Positions 51,258 through 59,041 of a DNA stretch of 64,000 nucleotides are shown here, piece by piece. The notes beneath the pieces were generated by a model. It was not told the origin of the DNA and searched no databases. It saw only the letters and a list, made by a program, of their open reading frames with translations. This stretch comes from Clostridium tunisiense TJ (GTDB lineage Bacteria > Bacillota > Clostridia > Clostridiales > Clostridiaceae), in assembly GCF_000300195.1 (NCBI RefSeq), contig NZ_AMQH01000015.1:124001-188000 (forward strand), in the 5' to 3' direction. Made by a program: the position numbers and the translations under genes. The stretch's first letter is position 1; every line of letters begins with the position of its first letter.

Positions 51258-51908
51258 ATGGCAATAGAGCAAATGAGCGACTTTTTTACTGCTCGTGTTG
51301 AGGGTTATGATGATCATATGATTAAAACCGTGGAAGGATGCAAAGAAGGATATATAAAAATGGCAGAACTTTTGCCAAAAGAGGTAAATGAATTACTGGA
51401 TTTAGGTTGCGGCACTGGGCTAGAGCTGGATGAGATATTCAAGATTAAACCTTTAATTAATGTAACTGGGATAGATTTGACCCAAGCAATGCTGGATAAA
51501 CTAAAACAAAAACATCCGAATAAAAATTTAAAACTAATTAATGAAAGCTATTTTGATTATGATTTTGGTATTTCAAAATATGATGTAGCAGTATCCTTTC
51601 AAACCTTACACCATTTTTCACAGGAAGATAAGCTAAAATTATATATAAAGGTTTTTAATGCATTAAAAACTAATGGAGAGTACATTGAGTGTGATTATAT
51701 GGTAGAAAGTCAGGAAGAAGAAGATTTTTATTACAGTGAAAATAAACGAATACGAGAAGAACAAAATATACCTGAGGGTGAATTTTACCATTATGATACC
51801 CCATGTACAATTGATAATCAAATAAAACTTCTAACCAAAGCTGGCTTTAAAGTTGTAAAAATGAACTGGAGGATGGAAAATACCACAATAATTGTTGCTA
51901 AAAAGTAA
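51258..51908 (+). CDS. Class I SAM-dependent methyltransferase
   Basis: A 216-residue methyltransferase. Motif I is 'LLDLGCGTGLELDEI', the acidic strand 2 is 'VTGIDLTQAMLDKLK', and 'YDVAVSFQTLHHFSQED' is motif IV. The substrate is a small molecule but cannot be named. ATG 51258 behind GGGGGA is preferred to the TTG at 51243. A strong terminator lies 33 nt after the stop. Confidence 0.9.
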   Translation: MAIEQMSDFFTARVEGYDDHMIKTVEGCKEGYIKMAELLPKEVNELLDLGCGTGLELDEIFKIKPLINVTGIDLTQAMLDKLKQKHPNKNLKLINESYFDYDFGISKYDVAVSFQTLHHFSQEDKLKLYIKVFNALKTNGEYIECDYMVESQEEEDFYYSENKRIREEQNIPEGEFYHYDTPCTIDNQIKLLTKAGFKVVKMNWRMENTTIIVAKK

Positions 51909-51940
51909 TTATATATGTGAAGAATTGAATGGAGCTGTGG

Positions 51941-51976
51941 CCTCATACTTATTTATGAAATAAGTATGAGGTTTTG
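51941..51976 (+). terminator. Rho-independent terminator
   Basis: CCTCATACTTAT pairs over 12 bp with ATAAGTATGAGG around a 7-nt loop, then TTTTG. Confidence 0.85.
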
Positions 51977-52049
51977 TACTTTATATAGAGATGATAAAAT
52001 ATATTTAGGAAAAGGAATGGAGGAATTTTATATGATGGTAGATATCTTT

Positions 52050-52226
52050 AGTGCATAGCAAAGGCTATTGCATTATTAAATAATGAACAAGGAATTTGTA
52101 GGGTAACTTTGGAAGCAGATTTGGGTTGCCTTATATAGATGGCACCTTTGAAGCTTTCAAGATATTGTTAATAATGAAGTGAAATAGCCTTTGCTAATCC
52201 TAAAAAGTAATATTAGGAGGCGCAAA
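52050..52226 (+). promoter_or_regulatory. Riboswitch-like leader of the DUF1062 gene (copy A)
   Basis: AGCAAAGGCTATT (52057-52069) pairs perfectly with AATAGCCTTTGCT (52183-52195). The left arm can instead pair locally, GTGCATAGC with GCTATTGCAT, so two folds exclude each other. Just 3' of this, TCCTAA (52198-52203) pairs with TTAGGA (52213-52218), covering the ribosome binding site AGGAGG. The same architecture stands before the CD3324 gene at 52954-53054. The interior of copy A was enlarged by insertion of a dispersed repeat. Ligand or partner is unknown. Confidence 0.6.
52076..52130 (-). repeat. Dispersed repeat copy inside the leader
   Basis: TTAAATAATGAACAAG (52076-52091) and AACTTTGGAAGCAGATTT (52105-52122) are exact complements of parts of the 134-bp repeat family in the same order. 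The part between has diverged. It sits between the two arms of the leader helix, where copy B has no such sequence. Confidence 0.7.
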
Positions 52227-52844
52227 ATGAGCTGTTTAAAAAAACATCAATGGGAATTAGTTCCTGAAAATTTACCGGTTGTAAAAAGGAACTGTCCTAA
52301 GTGTAATGAAAAAACAAATTATATAAGTAGTGAAAAATTTAGAGTAAATGCAAATAAAAACAACCTTGATATTTGGTTGATTTACAACTGCGAGCAATGC
52401 AAATCAACCTGGAATATGACCATATATGAAAGAATAAAACCCCATAGTATTAACAAGCATGAATACGAAAAATTTCTTTCGAATGATAGGGAATTAGCAA
52501 GAGAATATGCCTTTAATTTAGGTGTATATAGTAAAAATAAAGCTGAAGTGATTTTAGATAATATAAACTACAAACTAATTCAAAGAGAATCAGAGGCATG
52601 TTATATAAAGGAAAATGAGCTGGTTATTGAAGTTACTTGCAGGTATCCAATAGAAGTGAGGGTAGATAAGCTTTTAAGTGATGCACTTGGAGTTTCAAGA
52701 AGCAAAATAAAAAATATGCATAAAGAAGGAATAATATTTATTAATGATGATAAAAACACATTAAATATGAAAGTTAGGCATGGTATGGAGATACATTTCT
52801 TAAAGGGTGTAGACAATATAGAAGTTTTAGAGGCCATAATATAG
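52227..52844 (+). CDS. DUF1062 domain protein
   Basis: A 205-residue protein. The N-terminal part is a zinc-ribbon with 'CPKCNEKTNYISSEKFRVNA' and 'IYNCEQCKSTWNMTIYERI' (two CxxC pairs). The C-terminal end, 'VRVDKLLSDALGVSRSKIKN' through 'MHKEGIIFINDDKN', looks like an S4-type RNA-binding fold. Together these suggest binding of structured RNA, but the family role is unknown. ATG 52227 with TTAGGAGG is the start. Its ribosome binding site is in the leader helix. Confidence 0.85.
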   Translation: MSCLKKHQWELVPENLPVVKRNCPKCNEKTNYISSEKFRVNANKNNLDIWLIYNCEQCKSTWNMTIYERIKPHSINKHEYEKFLSNDRELAREYAFNLGVYSKNKAEVILDNINYKLIQRESEACYIKENELVIEVTCRYPIEVRVDKLLSDALGVSRSKIKNMHKEGIIFINDDKNTLNMKVRHGMEIHFLKGVDNIEVLEAII

Positions 52845-52953
52845 GCTTTTATATGCTAATTGCAAACAGTTATTGAAATTATGTGGAAAACTTGATAAAA
52901 TTTGTATAGTGGTATTTGAGAAAGGGGCAATGCTTTATGACAATGGATTTTTG

Positions 52954-53054
52954 TTATGCATAGCAGGGGCTATTGCATAAGTATAAATAAATAAGAAGTA
53001 CAAAAATAGCCTTTGCTAATCCTAAAGCAAAATTATATTTAGGAGGAGCATAAA
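52954..53054 (+). promoter_or_regulatory. Riboswitch-like leader of the CD3324 gene (copy B)
   Basis: AGCAGGGGCTATT (52962-52974) pairs with AATAGCCTTTGCT (53005-53017), where two A-U pairs of copy A have become G-U pairs, keeping the helix. The competing local hairpin ATGCATAGC/GCTATTGCAT is also kept. TCCTAAA (53020-53026) pairs with TTTAGGA (53038-53044) and would hide the AGGAGG ribosome binding site of the gene at 53055. Structure kept while sequence changes argues for an RNA function. Confidence 0.65.
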
Positions 53055-53348
53055 ATGAGCTATGCAAATGCTAGGGATATTTTCCCTGATGAGATATTAG
53101 AAATACTTCAAAACTACGTGGATGGTGAATTCATTTATATACCTAAGAAAGATGAAAATAAAATGGCATGGGGTGAACTTACTAAAAGCAAAGAAGAGTT
53201 GCTAAGTAGAAACACTGAAATATATAAAGATTATTTAGAAGGAATGTGCACACAAACTCTTTCTGAGAAGTATTACTTATCACGAAAAACTATACAGAGG
53301 ATTATTTTAGAAAAGAGAAAATGCCATAACATAGAATGTGCTACCTAG
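53055..53348 (+). CDS. CD3324-family small DNA-binding-like protein
   Basis: A 97-residue protein of the CD3324 family. The start is 'ANARDIFPDEILEILQNYVD' then 'GEFIYIPKKDENKMAWGELT'. The C-terminal 'GMCTQTLSEKYYLSRKTIQR' is a helix-turn-helix like that of resolvase and Mor proteins. A transcription-regulator role is inferred. It has a paralogue at 53805. It is preceded by the riboswitch-like leader and ends in a terminator. Confidence 0.85.
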   Translation: MSYANARDIFPDEILEILQNYVDGEFIYIPKKDENKMAWGELTKSKEELLSRNTEIYKDYLEGMCTQTLSEKYYLSRKTIQRIILEKRKCHNIECAT

Positions 53349-53370
53349 GTCGTTTAGGTGGCACATTTTC
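53337..53370 (+). terminator. Terminator overlapping the stop codon
   Basis: TGTGCTACCTA pairs with TAGGTGGCACA (one G-U) and is followed by TTTTC. It overlaps the stop of the CD3324 gene. The ACCTA..TAGGT core is shared with the hairpins at 50029 and 57231. Confidence 0.75.
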
Positions 53371-53611
53371 ACATTAGCATAAGATTAATAATAAGGATAA
53401 TAAATAGAGGATTTTACTTGTTTATGTATAATACCTTGATAAATGGGAGGTGGAAAAAATGAATAACCTTAAATTTTATTACCAAAGCTCTAAGCAAAGA
53501 CTATCTTAATGTTAAGTCTACAACTTTGTTTAGAGATAAAATTATAAAGTAGATAAAAGGGCTTAACATATGGAGGTCTTTGCAGCTAATTCATAAAAAT
53601 AAAATGAATTA

Positions 53612-53788
53612 AGGTATCCGAAAACAAATAATAAGTCAAAGGTGTGAAGTATATTTTGCGTTCACAAGCAAGCTTGTGCAGACAAGAAAACAGGTTCTGC
53701 GGATAGCAGAGCTATCTAAAGGTTCTGTTGACGCAGTATAACACAAAATAGACGAGGATACTGACTTATTTATTTTTTGAGGATACCT
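53612..53788. repeat. MITE-like element, full-length copy (177 bp)
   Basis: AGGTATCC at 53612 and GGATACCT at 53781-53788 are perfect terminal inverted repeats; extended to 27 nt they match at 22 positions. Inside are TATTTTGCGTT and AACACAAAATA, which pair, and the palindrome CACAAGCAAGCTTGTG. A second copy of the same length is at 56224-56400, and shorter ones lie at 49279 and 50139. No transposase is encoded. It ends 16 nt before the next gene. Confidence 0.75.
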
Positions 53789-53804
53789 AGGGAGAGCAGT
53801 TGTG

Positions 53805-54101
53805 ATGAAATATGTTAGAGCAGAAAATATTTTACCAGAGTCAGTAATAGAAATTATTCAAAATTATATAGATGGTGAATATTTGTATATACCTAGAAAA
53901 AAAGGTAATGAGAAATCTTGGGGAGAAAAAAGTGGAACAAAAAATTCCTTAAAAGCTAGAAATGAAGAAGTGTTTGAGAGTTATAAACAGGGATATAGTG
54001 TTAAGGAGTTATGTAAAAAGTATTATCTTTCTGAGAGTAGTATAAGAAGAATAATCAGAAGTGGAGAAATAACTTCTAAAGAAAAGCAGCAGAACTTGTA
54101 G
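53805..54101 (+). CDS. CD3324-family small DNA-binding-like protein (paralogue)
   Basis: A 98-residue paralogue of the protein at 53055. 'KYVRAENILPESVIEIIQNY' and 'DGEYLYIPRKKGNEKSWGE' match the family start, and 'GYSVKELCKKYYLSESSIRR' is the C-terminal helix-turn-helix. ATG 53805 is preferred because family members start at this Met. Its leader lacks the riboswitch-like structure and instead carries a MITE-like element ending just before AGGGAG. Confidence 0.85.
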   Translation: MKYVRAENILPESVIEIIQNYIDGEYLYIPRKKGNEKSWGEKSGTKNSLKARNEEVFESYKQGYSVKELCKKYYLSESSIRRIIRSGEITSKEKQQNL

Positions 54102-54113
54102 TCTGCTGTTTTA
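54087..54113 (+). terminator. Terminator overlapping the stop codon
   Basis: CAGCAGA pairs with TCTGCTG across an 8-nt loop containing the TAG stop, then TTTTAT. Confidence 0.65.
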
Positions 54114-54589
54114 TATTGCCTAGGAAATGAATTTTTAGTGGTGAAATAATACTTTAGAAGCTTTGAACTAGGTGGCAAATCATATATAGAAAAACAAGAC
54201 ATACTGTGTAGGTAGCATGCAGGGGTTACACAACGATTTGAAGTCATATGTAGAAAAAAGAGTAGACTCAGCTTCTCAAAAAGAAGTTAAAAATTCATAC
54301 ATTTCTTCTATCTCTATATTAATGGAAACCATTATAGTTTAATAATTAGGTAATGAATAACTTTATTTGGTAGGGATGTTTTGGAAGTAGATTTAAACTG
54401 TCACATTATAATTTAATATTCAAACTCTGTATAGAACCATTTGTGAACATGAATATTCAATGAAATCATGTTATAATTTTCAGGTAAAAGTAGTTATTAG
54501 TGGAAACAACTGGGGTAAGTATTCATGGGGAGATAAGCAAAAATAAGACACCTGTTGCAGTAAAGTTTTTACATAAAGGGGGAACAGAC
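54114..54589. other. Intergenic region with a diverged repeat
   Basis: No gene is seen. At about 54345-54395, TAATGAATAAC, TTTTGGAAGTAGATTTAAAC and the spacing between them resemble a further diverged copy of the 134-bp repeat family on the minus strand. An open frame before the ABC gene start has no ribosome binding site. Confidence 0.4.
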
Positions 54590-56194
54590 ATGAGAAAGTA
54601 TTTAAAGAAGATAAGAAAAGAACTGGGGATTTTTATATTTTTGACATTTCTAAGTTATTTATTTTATTCATTAATTCCATATTACACAAAAATTTTATTT
54701 GAAGGAGAATACAAAAAAGCAATAATTGGGTATACAGTGTGCCTCAGTGCCTTTGTTATACTAGCTTATTTTTGTAATATAACTCAAACTAAGTACAAGT
54801 TAAAGTTTGATAAGGTGCTGAAGGAGGATTACTTCAATAAAGTCATAAGCTTAAACTATGAAGACTTTTCAAAGAAGAAAGTGGGAGAATATATATCCTT
54901 TCAAGCCAATGACATCACAGAAATAGGCAATGATTATTTAGCACCTTTAATGGCAATTGTTACTCAAACCATAAGGGTAGTTACATATTTTGTTATTATA
55001 ACCTTATCATTAGATCTTAAAGTAGGGTTACTGCTAATTGGGGTGTCATTTCTTGGGGTATTGTTTCCAAAATCCTTAGGAGCAGAAACTGCTAAAAGAC
55101 GAAACAACTATTTGGATTACCAAAAGAAATATTATTCAAAGATTGAAGAAGTATTCAATGGCTTTAAGGTTATTAATTTTAGAACTAGAAATAACATTAG
55201 AGAAGATCATAATGAAAATTTAAAAAGAGTTTTAGAGGAAAGGTACAAATATGGAAAAGCCAATGGGTTAATGTGGGTTTTAAATGGTTTGGGCTCTGAA
55301 AGTTTAAATTATATTACCTTTCTATACTTAGGATATTTAACCTTTAAAGGTAATATCTCTGCTGGTTTTGCTATAGCTACTTTTCAATATGCTCAAAGCT
55401 TGATGGAACCAGTACATGAAATACTTTATTGTATGAACATGACTAATTCTTCAAAGGAGCTAGTTAATTCCTTTTTAACCTTTGTTGAAGGTGATAAGGA
55501 GGAAGAGAAGAAGACTCCTATAAATTCCTTTAAAGAAATCACAATTAATAATTTAAGCAAAAGCTATGAGAACTTTAGATTGCAAAGCATAAATTTAAAT
55601 CTAGAACAAAACAAAAAGTATGCACTAATTGGGTTAAATGGTTCAGGGAAGAGCACCTTGTTTAATATTCTATCAGCATATATTAAAGATTACTCTGGTG
55701 AATTTAAAGTTGATGGCAAAGCCATAAAGGAAATTGAAACAAGCTATTTAATTGGAACTATGAATCAGGAAGAATATATATTTTCTCAAAGCTTTCATGA
55801 CAATACTACTGTTTTTAATAGTTATGAAAATGTAGATAGTAATCCTTTCATTAGTGATGCTGAAAAGTTAAAAGAAAGTAATAATTGCAGGGTTTTAAGC
55901 GGAGGGGAAAAGAAGTTAATAGCCTTATCAAGACTAATTAACAAAAATACCCCAATAATCTTATTAGATGAGCCTTTCTCAGCTGTTGATGAAAGCAAAA
56001 AGGAAGATCTACTCAATAAAATTTTATCCCTAGACAAAACTGTTGTTATGATAACCCATGACATAGGCGAAAATCTAAAGAGCTTTGATGAAATTTTATT
56101 TATGGAAGGTGGAAAGCTAATTTACACATTGCCTTATGAGGAGTTAAAGGATAAAAAAGAATTCAAGGTGCTACAAAATGCAGTAAATATATAA
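54590..56194 (+). CDS. ABC exporter (half-transporter)
   Basis: A 534-residue half-transporter with six membrane helices (about 12-300) and one nucleotide-binding domain. Walker A 'ALIGLNGSGKSTLFNIL', signature 'RVLSGGEKKLIALSRL' and Walker B 'IILLDEPFSAVDE' are all canonical, so a homodimer with two live sites is expected. The frame is open upstream, but ATG 54590 has AAAGGGGGA. No biosynthetic or peptide gene adjoins, so the substrate is unknown. Confidence 0.92.
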   Translation: MRKYLKKIRKELGIFIFLTFLSYLFYSLIPYYTKILFEGEYKKAIIGYTVCLSAFVILAYFCNITQTKYKLKFDKVLKEDYFNKVISLNYEDFSKKKVGEYISFQANDITEIGNDYLAPLMAIVTQTIRVVTYFVIITLSLDLKVGLLLIGVSFLGVLFPKSLGAETAKRRNNYLDYQKKYYSKIEEVFNGFKVINFRTRNNIREDHNENLKRVLEERYKYGKANGLMWVLNGLGSESLNYITFLYLGYLTFKGNISAGFAIATFQYAQSLMEPVHEILYCMNMTNSSKELVNSFLTFVEGDKEEEKKTPINSFKEITINNLSKSYENFRLQSINLNLEQNKKYALIGLNGSGKSTLFNILSAYIKDYSGEFKVDGKAIKEIETSYLIGTMNQEEYIFSQSFHDNTTVFNSYENVDSNPFISDAEKLKESNNCRVLSGGEKKLIALSRLINKNTPIILLDEPFSAVDESKKEDLLNKILSLDKTVVMITHDIGENLKSFDEILFMEGGKLIYTLPYEELKDKKEFKVLQNAVNI

Positions 56195-56223
56195 ATTTGG
56201 AATAATATGGGGTATAATTAATT

Positions 56224-56400
56224 AGGCATATGAAAATAAATAACAAGTGAAAGATATGAAGGGTATTTTCAGTTCACAAGCAAGCTTGTGCGGCAAGGGA
56301 TCAGGGGCTATTTATAGTTGGACTATTAATAGGTTCTGTTGATGTAATATAACATAAAATGAACCAGGATACTGACTTATTTATTTTTTAAAGATGTATT
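56224..56400. repeat. MITE-like element, second full-length copy
   Basis: The element starts AGGCATATGAAAATAAATAA and ends with ACTTATTTATTTTTTAAAGA. It shares 'GTTCACAAGCAAGCTTGTGC' and 'GGATACTGACTTATTTATTT' with the copy at 53612-53788 and has the same length (177 nt). It ends about 25 nt before the nucleotidyltransferase gene. Confidence 0.7.
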
Positions 56401-56424
56401 AAATAGAGTTTTGGGGGTAAGGGT

Positions 56425-57195
56425 ATGATTAATAGTGAAATCATAATTAAAAGACTTAAAGAAGAATTAGAACCTCTACAATATGTTCACGCCATGTGGC
56501 TTGAGGGGGCAGATGCTATTGGACAAGCAGATGAGTATTCTGATATAGATATTTACATTGATATTGAAGATGAACATGAACAGGAGGCAATTCATAAGGT
56601 TGAAAAAATACTTTCAACAATTTCTGAAATAGATTATAAGTATGTAATGAATCATGGTCATCCTAAACTTCGTCAGAGGATTTACCACTTAAAGGGCAGC
56701 AGTGAATATCTTATGATTGATTTCTGTTGGCAGCTACATAGCAGGGATAAAGAGGAGTATGTATATATAAAAGGTAACACAATTGAAGCAGCTAAAGTGA
56801 TTTTCGATAAATCGGATGTTATTAGGTATAAAGATTATAATGAAGAGGACTATAGACGGTTGAATGTAGAGGACCTGGAGGAATGCAAGTACCGCTATAG
56901 CCAGCATTGCAGAGTTGAAAAATATATTCATCGAGGGATGTATCTTGAAGCTTACGCTTACTACAATAAATATGTATTAGAGCCATTAATCCATGTGCTG
57001 CGAATGATATACACACCTGCTCATGCACATTACTATCTAATTCATATTTCTCAGCATCTTCCTAAGAGTGAAGTGGAAAAACTCCAATTCTTTGCACAAG
57101 TATCATCACTTAAAGATATTGAGGATAAAATTCCCCAAGCTAAAATTTGGTTTTTAGAATTAGTGGGAAGATTAAAATATTTAGGAATGGAATAA
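56425..57195 (+). CDS. Nucleotidyltransferase-domain protein
   Basis: A 256-residue protein. The N-terminal nucleotidyltransferase fold has 'MWLEGADAIGQADEYSDIDI' (the G-x-D/S-x-D-x-D motif, with Asp pair in SDIDIYID) and the third acid in 'SEYLMIDFCWQL'. The C-terminal half is helical ('YHIAYLIH'-like helices are absent but 'EAYAYYNKYVLEPLIHVLRM' is present) as in aminoglycoside or lincosamide adenylyltransferase-like proteins. Target is unknown. TTGGGGGTAAG precedes the ATG. Confidence 0.85.
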   Translation: MINSEIIIKRLKEELEPLQYVHAMWLEGADAIGQADEYSDIDIYIDIEDEHEQEAIHKVEKILSTISEIDYKYVMNHGHPKLRQRIYHLKGSSEYLMIDFCWQLHSRDKEEYVYIKGNTIEAAKVIFDKSDVIRYKDYNEEDYRRLNVEDLEECKYRYSQHCRVEKYIHRGMYLEAYAYYNKYVLEPLIHVLRMIYTPAHAHYYLIHISQHLPKSEVEKLQFFAQVSSLKDIEDKIPQAKIWFLELVGRLKYLGME

Positions 57196-57230
57196 GAGAA
57201 TTTTACAGAGAATATGCCAGGATATATAAT

Positions 57231-57262
57231 GAGCTACCTAAGTTTTTTAGGTGGCTCATTTT
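57231..57262 (+). terminator. Terminator of the repeated ACCTAA type
   Basis: GAGCTACCTAA pairs with TTAGGTGGCTC over 11 bp (one G-U) around a 5-nt loop, followed by ATTTTTATTTAT. The block to 57291 resembles 50029-50096. Confidence 0.85.
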
Positions 57263-57401
57263 TATTTATAAATTAAGTATTAGGTTGTTCTAGTAAAAAA
57301 TTCCATGCTATGATATTTATGAAGCTTGAGTTAGTGCTTAGTGAATAGATTATAGAATCTACCTGGTGGAATAGTTTTTATTGAAAGGAATGATAAGTGT
57401 A

Positions 57402-58025
57402 ATGTCTAAAAGTACAACTACACATTTAAATAACCAAGACTCACAAAATGTTTTTATAATAGAATGTAAAGATGTAGTATTAAGGGAATTTCAAATAGAG
57501 GATTTTCATGCAATATATAATATTACTTTACAGCCTGAAATCATTGAATTCTTGCCAGATTGGATATGGCCAAAGGAAGGCATAAGAAATTGGGTAAGTG
57601 AGTATGTAATTAAAGAAAACCAAAGATGTTTTGAAGTATTTCCTAATTTACCAAATTCCAATGAATATATTCTTCGATTAGGAATAGTATTAAAGGAAAC
57701 AAATGAGTTTATTGGCTGGATAACTTCTGGGCTAAAAGAGGAACTACCTCCGCCAAATAGAGAAATAGGATATGCAATATCCAAAGATTACACAGGCAAT
57801 GGATATGCCACTCAAGCAGCGAAAGGGCTAATAAAATATTTATTTGAAAACACAAATATTGATGTGTTAAATGCTACAGCATTAACTTATAATACACCTT
57901 CAAACAAGGTATTAGAGAAAAGTGGGTTTAACTTGTTGGGAACCACAAAGATTGAGGGACACGATTATTACTATTACAAACTTTGTAAAGATCAGTGGAA
58001 ATTCTTAAAATCCACTACAATTTAA
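57402..58025 (+). CDS. GNAT N-acetyltransferase, RimJ/RimL type
   Basis: A protein of about 207 residues. 'CKDVVLREFQIEDFHAIYNI' opens the fold, 'REIGYAISKDYTGNGYATQA' carries the acetyl-CoA motif T-G-N-G-Y-A, and 'TYNTPSNKVLEKSGFNL' ends it. The start is uncertain: in-frame TTG 57381, ATG 57390 and ATG 57402 all exist, and 57402 gives AAAGGA a spacing of 12. The acceptor is unknown. Confidence 0.88.
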   Translation: MSKSTTTHLNNQDSQNVFIIECKDVVLREFQIEDFHAIYNITLQPEIIEFLPDWIWPKEGIRNWVSEYVIKENQRCFEVFPNLPNSNEYILRLGIVLKETNEFIGWITSGLKEELPPPNREIGYAISKDYTGNGYATQAAKGLIKYLFENTNIDVLNATALTYNTPSNKVLEKSGFNLLGTTKIEGHDYYYYKLCKDQWKFLKSTTI

Positions 58026-58121
58026 CAGCTTGAAATTTAATTAATCATTAGTAACAATGAATGTAATAATTTATATAAGATAAAAAGATGTCTAGTTGGA
58101 CAAATAATATAGTACAAAAGT

Positions 58122-58156
58122 GGCTAGTAAAAGTTATTAAGGTTTACTAGCTATAT
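58122..58156 (+). terminator. Terminator after the GNAT gene
   Basis: GGCTAGTAAA pairs with TTTACTAGCT over 10 bp (one G-U), followed by ATATTTAT. Confidence 0.6.
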
Positions 58157-58342
58157 TTATGTAAAAATATAATAGAAGTTTAAAATTAAGAATATATTAC
58201 TTGCATTTTTTATGGAGGACGGCTAAGTTTTTACTTGTGATATGGGGAACCGTATCATAAATAACAGAGGTTTTTACTAAAATTGGAATACTTACTTTAT
58301 AGGATGAGTGAATACTTATAAAGGTTGTAGGAGGTACTAGAT

Positions 58343-58377
58343 AAAAGGAACTGACTTAGTAAAACAGTTCCCTTTTC
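58343..58377. terminator. Bidirectional terminator
   Basis: AAAAGGAACTG pairs with CAGTTCCCTTTT (one bulge) across an 11-nt loop. T-runs on both strands let it end the minus-strand small gene at 58423. Confidence 0.7.
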
Positions 58378-58422
58378 TTATTTAAACAAAATGGTGAATG
58401 CAGGATTAACTATCTACCTACT

Positions 58423-58662
58423 CTATTCTTTACAAGTGGCACATTTCTCTTCATCTGGATTAGTTCTGTTAAGAGCCTGGGTGGATGTTCCAACACCGCT
58501 TCCACAACTCTTTCTTATATCCTCTAATGATGCTCTTAAATCAAATACCATTTCTGTTAGTTGGGCTATTTGATTATCTTTCTCTGAGTTAGATTTGATA
58601 AAGTGCTCCTTATCTGACCTTAAGGTTTTATTAATTGATGTGAAAATACTTTTGTCATCCAT
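58423..58662 (-). CDS. Small coiled-coil protein with CxxC tail
   Basis: A 79-residue protein of no family known to me. The body is a charged helix ('KDNQIAQLTEMVFDLRASLE') and the tail holds three cysteines ('IRKSCGSG' and 'EEKCATCKE'), of which the CxxC could bind metal or be redox active. GGAGAGAAG precedes the ATG and a terminator follows. It is alone on the minus strand. Confidence 0.65.
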   Translation of the reverse strand: MDDKSIFTSINKTLRSDKEHFIKSNSEKDNQIAQLTEMVFDLRASLEDIRKSCGSGVGTSTQALNRTNPDEEKCATCKE

Positions 58663-59041
58663 ATACTTCTCTCCTTACAGTAATTTATGATTTTAATATC
58701 TCCTTTTTTATGGTATATATTCGTTATCTTATTTTTAATAATGCATGTTACAAATAAGTTGATGAAGTGATAGCTACTTACTAATAACAAGTGAAATGAC
58801 TAGTAGCAAATAAACAGGTGCTATATCATACAGCTCAAAATAAACTAATGTCAAATTCAATTCTTTAGTTTTACTATGCTGTAAGCATTAAATGAATGCG
58901 AGAATTTCAAATTTAGGTTACAGTATGGATACTTAAAAGTAACTCTGTAATTAATATATATATTCAGAGCTATATAAGGGATTAGGGGGTGTAAATTAAA
59001 TTGAATGAGCTTATATTAGTTGGTTGTTTGGATAAGCTGGG
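58663..59041. other. Intergenic region before a decayed recombinase
   Basis: No gene is seen. The stretch 58780-58855 weakly resembles the core of the MITE-like family (AATAACAAGTGAAA and CTCAAAATAAAC) but lacks clear ends. The remains of the recombinase N-terminal half are not visible here. Confidence 0.4.

Noticed and set aside
53640..53720. AAGCAAGCTTGTG palindrome as an attachment or replication site
   Set aside because: It recurs inside the MITE-like copies, so it belongs to that element.
58780..58855. Fifth MITE-like copy
   Set aside because: Only short words match and the terminal repeats are absent.
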